Source: Verrucomicrobiales bacterium
GTDB taxonomy: Bacteria; Verrucomicrobiota; Verrucomicrobiia; Verrucomicrobiales; DEV007
Direction of reading: 5' to 3'
Length of the DNA stretch: 64,000 nucleotides
Assembly: GCA_002726915.1 (NCBI GenBank)
Contig: PBSY01000038.1
Span: forward strand, 119,808 to 183,807
Shown: piece by piece, positions 33,743 to 42,033 of the stretch
Numbering within the stretch: the stretch's first letter is position 1
How the letters are laid out: the number at the start of each line of letters is the position of its first letter
Made by a program: the position numbers and the translations under genes
The notes under the pieces: model-generated
What the model saw: the letters and a program-made list of their open reading frames with translations, nothing else
Told to the model about the DNA's origin: nothing
Database searches by the model: none

Positions 33743-34315
33743 TCAGTCCTCGATTGTGCCGGTCCGCCCGGCCTCATACATTTCTTCAATCATACTGTTG
33801 ACCGGAATGCCCTCAATCCGGTAGCCCAAATCTTCAGTTAGAAGATCATACGAATATTTGACTCCCTGATAGGTCTTTATTTCAGTCACAACCTGACCTC
33901 CCGAAATCACACTACCTACTTCCAGTTGTTTGGCGCGAATACCACCAATTCGGTGCATGCTGCAAAGATCAACAATGCCACCATTGGAAAACTTCACTTG
34001 GTAGAAATCTGATTTCGTATCTTCCAGATAACTGTGAATCTGCTGGACGCGCACCGGTTGCCCGTCATATCCAACCACCACATCCCCGGCTCGAATCGTT
34101 TCAATCGAAACACTTCCATCCAGGGTATCAATCTGAGTTCCCTCAGGGATACAGGCAAATGCCAGCTTCAGCGGGGCCAGGGCCAAGCCCATTCCCAAGG
34201 TCGGCCCAATTAATGAGCAGCCGCTGAGAGCGACCATTGAGCCAGTCGCCAAAGACGCGAGGACGACGCGAATCAGCTTAATTGAGGGAAAGAGAGAAGA
34301 ACACATGTCACTCAT
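33743..34315 (-). CDS. Hint-domain lipoprotein
   Basis: A 190-residue protein with a lipoprotein signal ending VALSGC (Cys33). The mature protein is essentially one Hint (hedgehog/intein) domain. Cys55 opens ACIPEGTQIDTLDG (block A-like) and SIETIRAGDVVVGYDG follows. DLCSMHRIGG holds His121 at the block B position. The end reads YSYDLLTEDLGYRIEGIPVNSM, with Asn173-Ser174 at the splice-junction position, but Val172 replaces the usual penultimate His. Only 17 residues follow the Asn, so there is no real C-extein. It may self-cleave or may be an inactive Hint fold. The ATG at 34313-34315 was chosen; ATG 34304-34306 is an alternative. It is convergent with accC. Confidence 0.75.
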   Translation of the reverse strand: MSDMCSSLFPSIKLIRVVLASLATGSMVALSGCSLIGPTLGMGLALAPLKLAFACIPEGTQIDTLDGSVSIETIRAGDVVVGYDGQPVRVQQIHSYLEDTKSDFYQVKFSNGGIVDLCSMHRIGGIRAKQLEVGSVISGGQVVTEIKTYQGVKYSYDLLTEDLGYRIEGIPVNSMIEEMYEAGRTGTIED

Positions 34316-34365
34316 CACCTTATCGATAAAAGGAAAAGGCCACAATTATTAACTCAATCAATCAA

Positions 34366-34710
34366 CTAATAGACTTTGCGATTTCCAGCCCAGTATCCCC
34401 GTGGGATATTACTTAGTTTGACAAATGTTCTCGAGGCACTCACCCCAATGATATCTTCCGCGATATCCGAGAACGCCAGACAAAGATCTTCAGTTGGCTC
34501 TGGAATCAATTCTATGCCTTCCACCTCAAATAAAGCAGTTGGCTCAGGAGTTACTCCAAAGGTCATGGTAACCCCACTTTCCACCGAAGCCATTGTGACT
34601 GACTCGGGCTTTCCCAGGGCTTGTGCCACCGCAGTTGTTGCTGAAGAGGCGAGCACCAACTCCGCTTTTCGCTCAAGGGAAACATTTGTCCTAATACTTA
34701 CAAGAGGCAT
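34366..34710 (-). CDS. MIF-like tautomerase
   Basis: A 114-residue protein of the macrophage migration inhibitory factor / tautomerase superfamily. It starts MPLVSIRTNV, so Pro2 becomes the N-terminal catalytic Pro1 after Met removal. It continues with LGKPESVTMASVESGVTMTFG, with the conserved Lys of the active site, and ends GVSASRTFVKLSNIPRGYWAGN, as in bacterial MIF homologues of phenylpyruvate or dopachrome tautomerase type. The natural substrate in bacteria is unknown. It lies 50 bases upstream of the Hint-domain lipoprotein on the same strand and could be cotranscribed with it. Confidence 0.85.
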   Translation of the reverse strand: MPLVSIRTNVSLERKAELVLASSATTAVAQALGKPESVTMASVESGVTMTFGVTPEPTALFEVEGIELIPEPTEDLCLAFSDIAEDIIGVSASRTFVKLSNIPRGYWAGNRKVY

Positions 34711-34783
34711 GGTTACACTCTAGATGCATATTTCGTTAAAATCCCCCTGAGATTATTTGTGCCCCACGAGAAAAGCCTTCAAG

Positions 34784-35863
34784 ATGCCCGTTCTTTCCTC
34801 CTTATTAAATCTCTTAATGGCGAAAGCCTCACCAACCCAGACGCTCATTGGGCTCAGCCTTGCTCTACTTCCCCTCGGCGGCAGTTGCGATGACTTTCCG
34901 AGCCAACCTATTACGGTTATCGTACCCTTCAACGCAGGCGGTGGCAGTGATGTTTTTACCCGTATTTTTCAGAAGGCTATTCGGGAGAATAATCTCAGCC
35001 CGCATCCGCTCGTCATTGAAAACCAAGGCGGTGCCGGAGGCACTATCGGCAGCCGCATAGCTAAAGATGCCCCACCTGATGGACATATAATTATGTGCCT
35101 TCACGACGGAATCTACACTGCTCAGCACTACGGAAACGCTGACTGGGGCCCGGCTGACTTTGAGCCTATCGCCGCAACAGGCCGCTCCGGCGTGGTCATC
35201 GCTGTTGCTGAGGACTCCGACTACATCAGCCTCGCTGATTTGATGGAAGAGGCAAAGGAGCGACCTTACGAACTGGTCTTCGGAACCAACCTTGGCGCAC
35301 CTAACCACTATTCCGCTCTCTTCGTCCAGAACGGTAAACCGGGATCCAAGTTTCGATTCACCCAAACAGGAGGCGGATCCAACCGTCTCAACCAACTTAA
35401 AGGTGGTCACGTCGATGTAACCGGATTCTCCGTTGCAGAATATGCTCAATACAAAGAGACTGGGATTCGGGCCCTAGCCGTCCTCAGCGAAGAGCGGGAG
35501 CCCGCCCTGCCCGATCTTCCGACTGCTCTTGAACAAGGGGTAAACGCAACTCACAGTCTGATGCAATTCTGGTGGGCGCCAAAAGGAACTCCACGGGAAC
35601 GGGTTGACTATATAGCTGATGTGTTAGGCCAGGCGATGAAAACTACCTACGTACAAGAACGACTCTCATATCTTCAGATCGAGCCTGTCTTTCTTACCGG
35701 TGAAGCACTCAAAGCTAAGGTTAAGGAAAGGGGAGCCCGCCTTAACACAATTAACATTGAAACTCCGCCGCCACTTCCGCCACTTCACTGGATTACTCTC
35801 AGCCTGACGATTGTTTTCACCGTCTGGGTATGGCGAGAGGATAGTCGCAAGAAGACCGCATGA
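34784..35863 (+). CDS. Tripartite tricarboxylate transporter substrate-binding protein (TctC/Bug) with C-terminal membrane helix
   Basis: A 359-residue periplasmic binding protein. After a signal sequence (LIGLSLALLPLGGSC) come the Bug-family features ITVIVPFNAGGGSDVFTRIF, VIENQGGAGGTIGSRIAKDAPPDG, ARGALAVLSE-like IRALAVLSEEREPALPDLPTA and FWWAPKGTPRERV. Unlike usual TctC proteins, the end carries a proline linker (PPPLPPLH) and one membrane helix (WITLSLTIVFTVWVW) with a basic tail. It may therefore be tethered to the inner membrane. The ATG at 34784 was chosen over an upstream TTG. The stop overlaps the tctA start by 4 bases. Confidence 0.85.
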   Translation: MPVLSSLLNLLMAKASPTQTLIGLSLALLPLGGSCDDFPSQPITVIVPFNAGGGSDVFTRIFQKAIRENNLSPHPLVIENQGGAGGTIGSRIAKDAPPDGHIIMCLHDGIYTAQHYGNADWGPADFEPIAATGRSGVVIAVAEDSDYISLADLMEEAKERPYELVFGTNLGAPNHYSALFVQNGKPGSKFRFTQTGGGSNRLNQLKGGHVDVTGFSVAEYAQYKETGIRALAVLSEEREPALPDLPTALEQGVNATHSLMQFWWAPKGTPRERVDYIADVLGQAMKTTYVQERLSYLQIEPVFLTGEALKAKVKERGARLNTINIETPPPLPPLHWITLSLTIVFTVWVWREDSRKKTA

Positions 35864-37323
35864 TCGAAATTTTTACATCGCCAGTCGTGCTCTGTCTCAT
35901 TGTTCTCGGAACTGGTCTGGGCATTACTGTGGGTGCTATTCCCGGCCTAACTGGCACAATGTTAATCGCGTTGACCTTACCATTCACTTACACCATGGAA
36001 CCGGTACAAGCTCTCGTTTTGCTCGTTGCTATGTATGTCGGCGCGGTAAGTGGTGGCCTTATCAGCGCCACACTTCTCCGTATGCCGGGGACTCCGGCAG
36101 CTATCATGACCACGCTAGACGGCTATCCTATGGCTCAGGCCGGCAAGCCTGGTCGCGCTCTGGGCCTCGGCGTTGGTGCCTCGCTTGCCGGTGGTCTTGT
36201 ATCATGGTTTTTTTTGTGGTTACTCGCTGAACCCATGGCCGACTGGTCTACTTTACTGGGTCCCTTCGAGTATTTCTCACTCGTCTTTCTCGCTATGGCC
36301 CTGCTCGCAGGGGTGGGAGGCTCAACCCGCGCTAGGGGGCTACTCGCCGGAACACTTGGCGTCCTCGCTGCTATGCCGGGCACTCACCCGGCTACAGGAG
36401 AGCTTCGCTGGACTTTTGGGATCACATCGATGAATGCTGGGTTTCAAATAATCCCAGTACTCATCGGCCTCTTCGCAATTGGAAAAATCCTCACGGACAT
36501 CGGTAGTGAAGAAACGAAAGTCGAAAAGAGCGACAGTCACGACTCCTCATTTATCCCTTTCAAGCAATGGATACCACACTGGCGGAACCTGATTCGCTCC
36601 TCCGGAATCGGAACTGTTATTGGTGTGCTTCCTGGCGTTGGCGCTAATATAGGCTCCCTCGCCGCGTATGCGGCTGCTAGGCGATCGTCCAAGGAGCCGG
36701 AAAAATTCGGCCATGGTAGTGAAGAGGGAATTATTGCTTCGGAAGCTGCTAACAATGCCACTGTAGGGGGTGCTCTTATTCCTTTGATTGCTCTCGGGAT
36801 GCCCGGCAGCGTTATTACAGCCGTTTTGCTGGGTGCTTTGGTGCTTCACGGTCTCCAACCCGGACCACTCTTGTTCCGCCAAAACCCAGAAGCCATCAAT
36901 GCCATTATCGGTACGATGCTGATTGCGAACGTGGTCATGTTTTTGATTATGGTGGTCGGCGCTCGTTGGATCGCAAAACTTTCATCTGTGCCTCGTTTCA
37001 TCCTTTCGCCGCTCGTATTTCTCTCTTGTCTTTGGGGTGCCCATGCCCTGTCCGGGCGTTGGTTCGACGTCTTTGTTATGATTGGCTTCGGTTTCCTTGG
37101 CTGGCTTGTGGAGCGCCTCAAAATACCGTTAGCACCCTTTGTAATCGGTTTTGTTCTTGCCCCCGTCGCTGAAGAAAACCTCTGTGCCGGACTCATGGCC
37201 AGCGGAGGCTCTTACTTACCACTCCTCGCTCGACCTGTATCCCTCGCCTTTATTGTGCTGGCTGTCTTTTTGCTGGCTCGCAAAGAAACCAACAGCAGAA
37301 AACCTCAGGATCTCATTTCATGA
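35860..37323 (+). CDS. tctA: Tripartite tricarboxylate transporter large permease (TctA)
   Basis: A 487-residue inner-membrane permease with about 11-12 hydrophobic segments. The first family signature is VGAIPGLTGTMLIALTLPF (near residues 24-42), followed by SGGLISATLLRMPGTPAAIMTTLDGYPMAQAGKPGRAL, and the repeat signature GVLPGVGANIGSLAAYAAAR appears in the second half with VGGALIPLIALGMPGS. It should import a carboxylate captured by the binding protein. The small subunit TctB, normally four helices between tctC and tctA, is missing. Overlaps of ATGA at both ends show a tight operon. Confidence 0.92.
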   Translation: MIEIFTSPVVLCLIVLGTGLGITVGAIPGLTGTMLIALTLPFTYTMEPVQALVLLVAMYVGAVSGGLISATLLRMPGTPAAIMTTLDGYPMAQAGKPGRALGLGVGASLAGGLVSWFFLWLLAEPMADWSTLLGPFEYFSLVFLAMALLAGVGGSTRARGLLAGTLGVLAAMPGTHPATGELRWTFGITSMNAGFQIIPVLIGLFAIGKILTDIGSEETKVEKSDSHDSSFIPFKQWIPHWRNLIRSSGIGTVIGVLPGVGANIGSLAAYAAARRSSKEPEKFGHGSEEGIIASEAANNATVGGALIPLIALGMPGSVITAVLLGALVLHGLQPGPLLFRQNPEAINAIIGTMLIANVVMFLIMVVGARWIAKLSSVPRFILSPLVFLSCLWGAHALSGRWFDVFVMIGFGFLGWLVERLKIPLAPFVIGFVLAPVAEENLCAGLMASGGSYLPLLARPVSLAFIVLAVFLLARKETNSRKPQDLIS

Positions 37324-38255
37324 AATCTTTTCCTACTCTCTACCTAATCAGCATCGCCATCAGCGTGTCCGCTAGCGACCCCTACATTATCGACACCCAC
37401 ACTCACTTTAAAGGGGAAGAGCAGATCAGGCGGCAGATCGAACGTGGTCAGAAGAAGGATCCGAAAAATACGCTCACGCAAGTCATCACCCCGAACAATT
37501 ACCGTGAACTTGCGAATCGGCTAAATATTGGGGCAACCCTCGTCGTCGAGGCCATAGAACATCCTGATATAGATTTAAATACTTGGGTCTTCGAGCAAGC
37601 AGAGAAGTCCGACTTACTTTGCGGCTACGTCGCCCGCGAAAATCTCTCGGACCCCAAGTTTCGGGAACGCTACGAAACCTGGAAAGCAACCGGCTATCTC
37701 AACGGCTTTCGTTTCCGCAGAGAAGAACTCAACGGCTACCTCCAAGATGATCTGGCCCGCGAGAATATTGCTCAGCTCGCAAAGGATGGAATGGTTGTCG
37801 ACCTGCTCATCAAGTTGGAACAACACCCAGCCGCTCTTCAACTTGCCAAGGACTATCCTGAACTAAAAATCGTGCTTAACCACTGCTATGGCGCCCGCAT
37901 GGAAGATGGTAAGATCAGCGACGATTGGAAAGCCTCCGTCACAGAAACCTCAAAACATCCTAATATTCACATGAAGATCTCAAGCATTCTTAATTTTGCT
38001 GGAGTCAGCGATAGCGCCCCCAGAGATCTCGAACACTATCGAGAGATTCTCGATCACTGTTATAATTCCTTCGGAGAAGACCGCATCATCTTTGGCACTA
38101 ACTGGGGCGTCTGCACCCACTGGGGTTCAGTCGATGACGTCGTCAGGATTGTTGAAGAATTTCTCCGCCCGAAGGGCGCGGACATCCTGCGAAAAGCGAT
38201 GCGTGATAATGCCATAAGGGTTTATGGAATTTCTCCAGAAAAAATTCGAAGCTAA
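37320..38255 (+). CDS. Exported amidohydrolase-2 family hydrolase
   Basis: A 311-residue TIM-barrel metal hydrolase with a short signal peptide (LYLISIAISVSAS). The first strand carries the metal motif DTHTHF (residues 25-30), LNHCYGARMEDG holds a further ligand His, and IIFGTNWGVCTHWG corresponds to the family's F-G-S-D-W segment, here with Asn in place of Asp. Relatives include lactonases such as L-fuconolactonase and 2-pyrone-4,6-dicarboxylate hydrolase. It overlaps tctA by four bases, so it may convert a periplasmic lactone or amide into the acid imported by the transporter. That role is inferred. Confidence 0.82.
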   Translation: MKSFPTLYLISIAISVSASDPYIIDTHTHFKGEEQIRRQIERGQKKDPKNTLTQVITPNNYRELANRLNIGATLVVEAIEHPDIDLNTWVFEQAEKSDLLCGYVARENLSDPKFRERYETWKATGYLNGFRFRREELNGYLQDDLARENIAQLAKDGMVVDLLIKLEQHPAALQLAKDYPELKIVLNHCYGARMEDGKISDDWKASVTETSKHPNIHMKISSILNFAGVSDSAPRDLEHYREILDHCYNSFGEDRIIFGTNWGVCTHWGSVDDVVRIVEEFLRPKGADILRKAMRDNAIRVYGISPEKIRS

Positions 38256-38404
38256 CCACCTCCGCTTTCGCGAGACCCCTATTGGGTAAATAACGTTTTG
38301 TTGATCAAGTGGGGGGCAAAAGGTAAGCCGGAGCGGCCGTAAATATTCTAAATTGAGGAATTAAAACAGATATTCTCTTTGAGATTGTTATATTCGACGA
38401 ATAA

Positions 38405-39379
38405 ATGGAAAACGTACGTGAAGCCTTCGCTGAAAAACTCAACGCTATTCGCGCCGAAGTCGGGCGAGCCGTAGTCGGCCAAGAGGAACTAGTCGACCGA
38501 ATGCTCCTGGGCTTGCTTTGCAATGGCCATGTCCTTCTTGAAGGAGTACCAGGTATCGCCAAGACGCTGACCGCCACGAGTCTTTCACGCGCCGTCCAAG
38601 CTGAGTTCAGCCGCATTCAGTTCACACCCGACCTCCTTCCGGGAGATCTCACAGGAACACTGGTCTACAACCCTAAGGACCACACCTTCAATGCCGAGAA
38701 AGGTCCTGTCTTTGCTAACCTTTTGTTGGCCGACGAAATTAATCGAGCTCCTGCGAAAGTTCAGTCGGCTTTGCTCGAGGCGATGCAAGAAAAGCAGGTT
38801 ACTCTCGGGAAAGAGACCTACGATCTTCCAAGGCCGTTCATGGTTCTTGCAACACAGAACCCCGTCGAACAAGAGGGCACCTACTCACTGCCCGAAGCAC
38901 AGGTCGACAGGTTCATGTTCAAGCTCAAGGTCGACTACCCGACCCCTGAGCATGAACTATTAGTGATGCAGCGTATGGCAAGCACCTCCACTGAGGTTGA
39001 GATAAATCCAGTTCTCAGCCTCGAAGAACTAATGCTAATGCGTAAGGCCCTCGAGGAAACATTCCTCGACGAGAAAGTGGAAAAATACATTATCCGCCTT
39101 GTCGGGTGCACACGTCATCCCAAGAAGTTCGGTTTAGATCTGGAACGCTATCTCCGCTTTGGCGCTTCTCCGCGCGCTTCTATCTATCTAAGCCTAGCCG
39201 CTCGCGGCAACGCTTTTATGGAGGGGCGCGATTACACCACACCCCAAGACGTTAAAGATATTGCTCATGACGTCCTGCGTCATCGACTCGCTATTTCTTA
39301 TCGCGCTGAAGCCGAAGCACTCACATCAGACGATTTACTCGATCAGATGCTCTCGACCGTTCCCGTGGTGGTGGAATGA
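38405..39379 (+). CDS. MoxR family AAA ATPase
   Basis: A 324-residue AAA+ ATPase. The Walker A-like segment is LLEGVPGIAKTLTATSL (near residues 46-62), followed by IQFTPDLLPGDLTG, Walker B in ANLLLADEINRAPAKVQSALLEAMQEKQVTLG, the sensor segment PFMVLATQNPVEQEGTYSLPEAQVDRF, and the MoxR C-terminal lid (RFGASPRASIYL). MoxR proteins act as chaperones that load or activate partners with von Willebrand A domains, which are encoded just downstream. It heads the Bat-type operon. A TTATAT hexamer lies 11 bases before the ATG, hinting at a very short leader. Confidence 0.93.
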   Translation: MENVREAFAEKLNAIRAEVGRAVVGQEELVDRMLLGLLCNGHVLLEGVPGIAKTLTATSLSRAVQAEFSRIQFTPDLLPGDLTGTLVYNPKDHTFNAEKGPVFANLLLADEINRAPAKVQSALLEAMQEKQVTLGKETYDLPRPFMVLATQNPVEQEGTYSLPEAQVDRFMFKLKVDYPTPEHELLVMQRMASTSTEVEINPVLSLEELMLMRKALEETFLDEKVEKYIIRLVGCTRHPKKFGLDLERYLRFGASPRASIYLSLAARGNAFMEGRDYTTPQDVKDIAHDVLRHRLAISYRAEAEALTSDDLLDQMLSTVPVVVE

Positions 39380-40245
39380 TCAACGAAACTGACAACCGAC
39401 TCTCTCTTCTCGAGTTGAAGTGCCGCCGTCCTGTTGAGCACCTGCTCGCGGGAGAATTTCATTCCGTGTTTCGTGGCCAAGGGATTGAGTTCGAAGATGT
39501 GCGTCCCTACCAGCCAGGCGACGACGTTCGGTCTATGGACTGGAGAGTGACCGCCCGTACTGGCGAGCCACACATCAAGCGTTACATCGAAGAACGCGAG
39601 CAGTTCCTCTACCTTCTCGTCGATGTTTCGGCATCAGTTTTGGATTCTTCTGGCAGACACAAGCGCGACACAATTACCCAGATCGCTTCGCTACTGACCA
39701 TGGCGGCAGCTAAGAATCAGGACCGAGTTAGTTTGATCCTCTTTACAAACGAAGTCGAATTGGTCATTCCGCCGGGCAAGGGGCGCACTCACACACTGCG
39801 TATCATGGATGCGTTGTTAAACTTCAAACCGAAAGGGCGCGAAACGCAATTTGAATCTGTTCTCCGTCGTTTTGGGCACATTGCACAAAAACATTCCATC
39901 GTCTTTATCATCTCCGACTTCCTTGCTAAGGACTACCTCGAAGAACTGTGTGCTCTAGCGGGGCGTCACGATGTTAATGCGGTAAATGTGTTAGAGTCCC
40001 AAACTGTGAGATCACCTGGCGCAGAGCTAGTTCGCATTCACGACGCCGAAAACAACGAAAGTCGTATCGTTGATTTAAAAAAAGTGGCCGATGATGGATC
40101 TGCTTACCACGAAAGCCTACGGGAGGAGATGCTGGAAAGTGGCATCAGCCTTATGGAAATCGCCGAAGGTGAGGACTGCGTCGAGGCATTAAGCGGTTTC
40201 TTTCACCTCCGACAGCGACGTGTCACCGAAGAAACAAGAGGTTAG
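39376..40245 (+). CDS. DUF58 domain protein
   Basis: A 289-residue protein with the DUF58 signature GIEFEDVRPYQPGDDVRSMDWRVTARTG (near residues 36-63), followed by a vWA-like core (LYLLVDVSASVLDSSG, then VSLILFTNEVEL). It overlaps moxR by ATGA and is translated in the same operon. In Bat operons DUF58 proteins accompany MoxR and the vWA proteins at the inner membrane; their precise activity is unknown. The MIDAS-type Asp-x-Ser-x-Ser is DVSAS, so metal binding is plausible. Confidence 0.92.
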   Translation: MINETDNRLSLLELKCRRPVEHLLAGEFHSVFRGQGIEFEDVRPYQPGDDVRSMDWRVTARTGEPHIKRYIEEREQFLYLLVDVSASVLDSSGRHKRDTITQIASLLTMAAAKNQDRVSLILFTNEVELVIPPGKGRTHTLRIMDALLNFKPKGRETQFESVLRRFGHIAQKHSIVFIISDFLAKDYLEELCALAGRHDVNAVNVLESQTVRSPGAELVRIHDAENNESRIVDLKKVADDGSAYHESLREEMLESGISLMEIAEGEDCVEALSGFFHLRQRRVTEETRG

Positions 40246-40249
40246 AAAC

Positions 40250-41011
40250 ATGCGTTCCATCATCGCCCAAACAGTTGGTCTGCTCTGGCTGACGGCTACA
40301 TCACTCCCAGCAGAGGACCTAGGTGGTCTCTCTGTTGAATTCAAGCCCGCGGTGGCTAACCCAGGTGATCTCGTTACCTTGTGGGTGGAGATGAATCGCG
40401 AAGACTACGCAGAGTTTGATCTCAAAGTTCTGATTCACCCTCAACTACATCTAGTTGCTCGCGAAAAAATTCCCATTACTCACGCCAACGGAAGTTACTA
40501 TCAGAGCGAGCGGCTTATGCTGCAGCCACTCTCGTCAGGAGATGTTACTCTGAATGAAATTTCTGTCGTTCTCACTGAAACTACTGGACCACGCACAGTA
40601 TCACTTCCTACAGCAAACCTGACGGTGGAGCCTTTTGACTCTGCTGATAAAGTCTCTACTCCCGAGCCGCTCCCTCAAGCAGCAACAACCCAAGACATAG
40701 CATCGTCGGTCTTTATCCCTCTGCTCCTCATGGTTGCGGGAGGTTTTGTTCTCATTTTCCTGATACGCCTCAAGCTGAATATTCCGGCCGAACCTAAACA
40801 CAGCCGAACCTTGGGCACGCGAAACTTTGATTCCATTCTCAGGGCGACCACTATCACCAACGAAGACCTTGAAACGATCCTTTATGAAAAAAAGGTCGGT
40901 CTCTCCGACGAGCTTCGAGAAAAACTCGAGAAAAAACTCTATGCCCTTGCTGAAGATGATTCTATTCACGATACGCTATACCAACAATTAAGAAAGGAGC
41001 TCGACGCATGA
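40250..41011 (+). CDS. DUF4381-like membrane protein of the Bat operon
   Basis: A 253-residue protein with a signal peptide (QTVGLLWLTATSLPA), a BatD-like beta-rich periplasmic region (VNPGDLVTLWVEM-type at VANPGDLVTLWVEM), one membrane helix near residue 160 (FIPLLLMVAGGFVLIFLI) and a helical cytoplasmic tail. Position and size match the DUF4381 or BatD-like small member found between DUF58 and batA genes. Its start lies 4 bases after the DUF58 stop, and its end overlaps batA by four bases. Family membership is judged more by context than by motif. Confidence 0.7.
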   Translation: MRSIIAQTVGLLWLTATSLPAEDLGGLSVEFKPAVANPGDLVTLWVEMNREDYAEFDLKVLIHPQLHLVAREKIPITHANGSYYQSERLMLQPLSSGDVTLNEISVVLTETTGPRTVSLPTANLTVEPFDSADKVSTPEPLPQAATTQDIASSVFIPLLLMVAGGFVLIFLIRLKLNIPAEPKHSRTLGTRNFDSILRATTITNEDLETILYEKKVGLSDELREKLEKKLYALAEDDSIHDTLYQQLRKELDA

Positions 41012-42033
41012 GTTTCGCCACGCCTTGGGTTCTACTATTGACGCCCTTACCACTGATTGTGGTTCTTTGGAGGAGGAGGCAACGCCCCACTCTGTCCGTC
41101 TCTTCACTTCAGCTTTGGGAGCATGCCTCACCTGGGCGAGCCCGCTTTCTTTGGATCCCGCCAGTGATCAAAACCCTTGGATTGACCCTACTGATCGTTG
41201 CTTTAGCCCGGCCACAAGCCGGCACCGACCAGGCTGTCGAGGTTTCTGAAGGAATTGCTATCGAGATGCTAATGGATGTGTCCTCCAGCATGAGTATGGA
41301 CATGAAACTTTCGGACGGCCGAGGCAAACCGCGCATAGAAGTGGCCAAGGAATTGGTCGAACTATTCATTGCTGGCGACGGAGAAGGCCTTGAAGGGCGG
41401 GACGGCGACCTCATTGGCCTTATCACATTTGCCCGCTACGCGGATACTCGGAGCCCCCTCACGCTCGGGCATAATGCCCTCCTAAGCATCGTGCGCGATC
41501 TTACAATTCAGGAGCGCCCTAACGAAGACGGTACTGCCTACGGTGATGCCCTCGCTGTCGCGTCCGCGCGACTTAAGCAACTTGACGATCCGGAAGTTCG
41601 CAAGATGCGATCCCTTGAAGGTGAAATCGCCAGCCGCGTCATTATTCTCCTGACTGATGGTGAAAATAATTCAGGCAGTCACCTGCCACTCGAAGCCGCC
41701 GGCCTTGCTCAAGATTGGGGTTGCCGCATCTACAGTATCAGTTTAGGGGACCGCCCCCGAGGAACAAACGAAAGAGCCATCGCTCAGAAGTCTGAAGCTG
41801 AGCGTGTCCTTGAACATATCAGTACTGAGACCGGCGGCGTCTTCCGAACCGCTACAGATTACGATTCTCTCCTCGCTGTTTATAAAGAGATCGACGACCT
41901 CGAACGCGCCCGTATTGTTTCGCGAACTTATACTCACATTTCTGAGTGGTTCTGGGTGCCACTCAGTGCAGCGATCGGCTTCCTTGTTTTTGCCTTCTGG
42001 CTCGAAGCAACTTGGTTAAGAACCGTCCCATGA
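41008..42033 (+). CDS. BatA-type von Willebrand factor A membrane protein
   Basis: A 341-residue protein with two N-terminal membrane helices (FATPWVLLLTPLPLIVVLW and IKTLGLTLLIVALARPQ), a vWA domain with the MIDAS motif DVSSSMSMDM and the later LLTDGENNSG, and a C-terminal helix (FWVPLSAAIGFLVFAFWLEATW). This is the aerotolerance BatA architecture. It may form a complex with the next vWA protein and be remodelled by MoxR. It overlaps both neighbours by ATGA, consistent with coupled translation. Confidence 0.9.
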   Translation: MSFATPWVLLLTPLPLIVVLWRRRQRPTLSVSSLQLWEHASPGRARFLWIPPVIKTLGLTLLIVALARPQAGTDQAVEVSEGIAIEMLMDVSSSMSMDMKLSDGRGKPRIEVAKELVELFIAGDGEGLEGRDGDLIGLITFARYADTRSPLTLGHNALLSIVRDLTIQERPNEDGTAYGDALAVASARLKQLDDPEVRKMRSLEGEIASRVIILLTDGENNSGSHLPLEAAGLAQDWGCRIYSISLGDRPRGTNERAIAQKSEAERVLEHISTETGGVFRTATDYDSLLAVYKEIDDLERARIVSRTYTHISEWFWVPLSAAIGFLVFAFWLEATWLRTVP

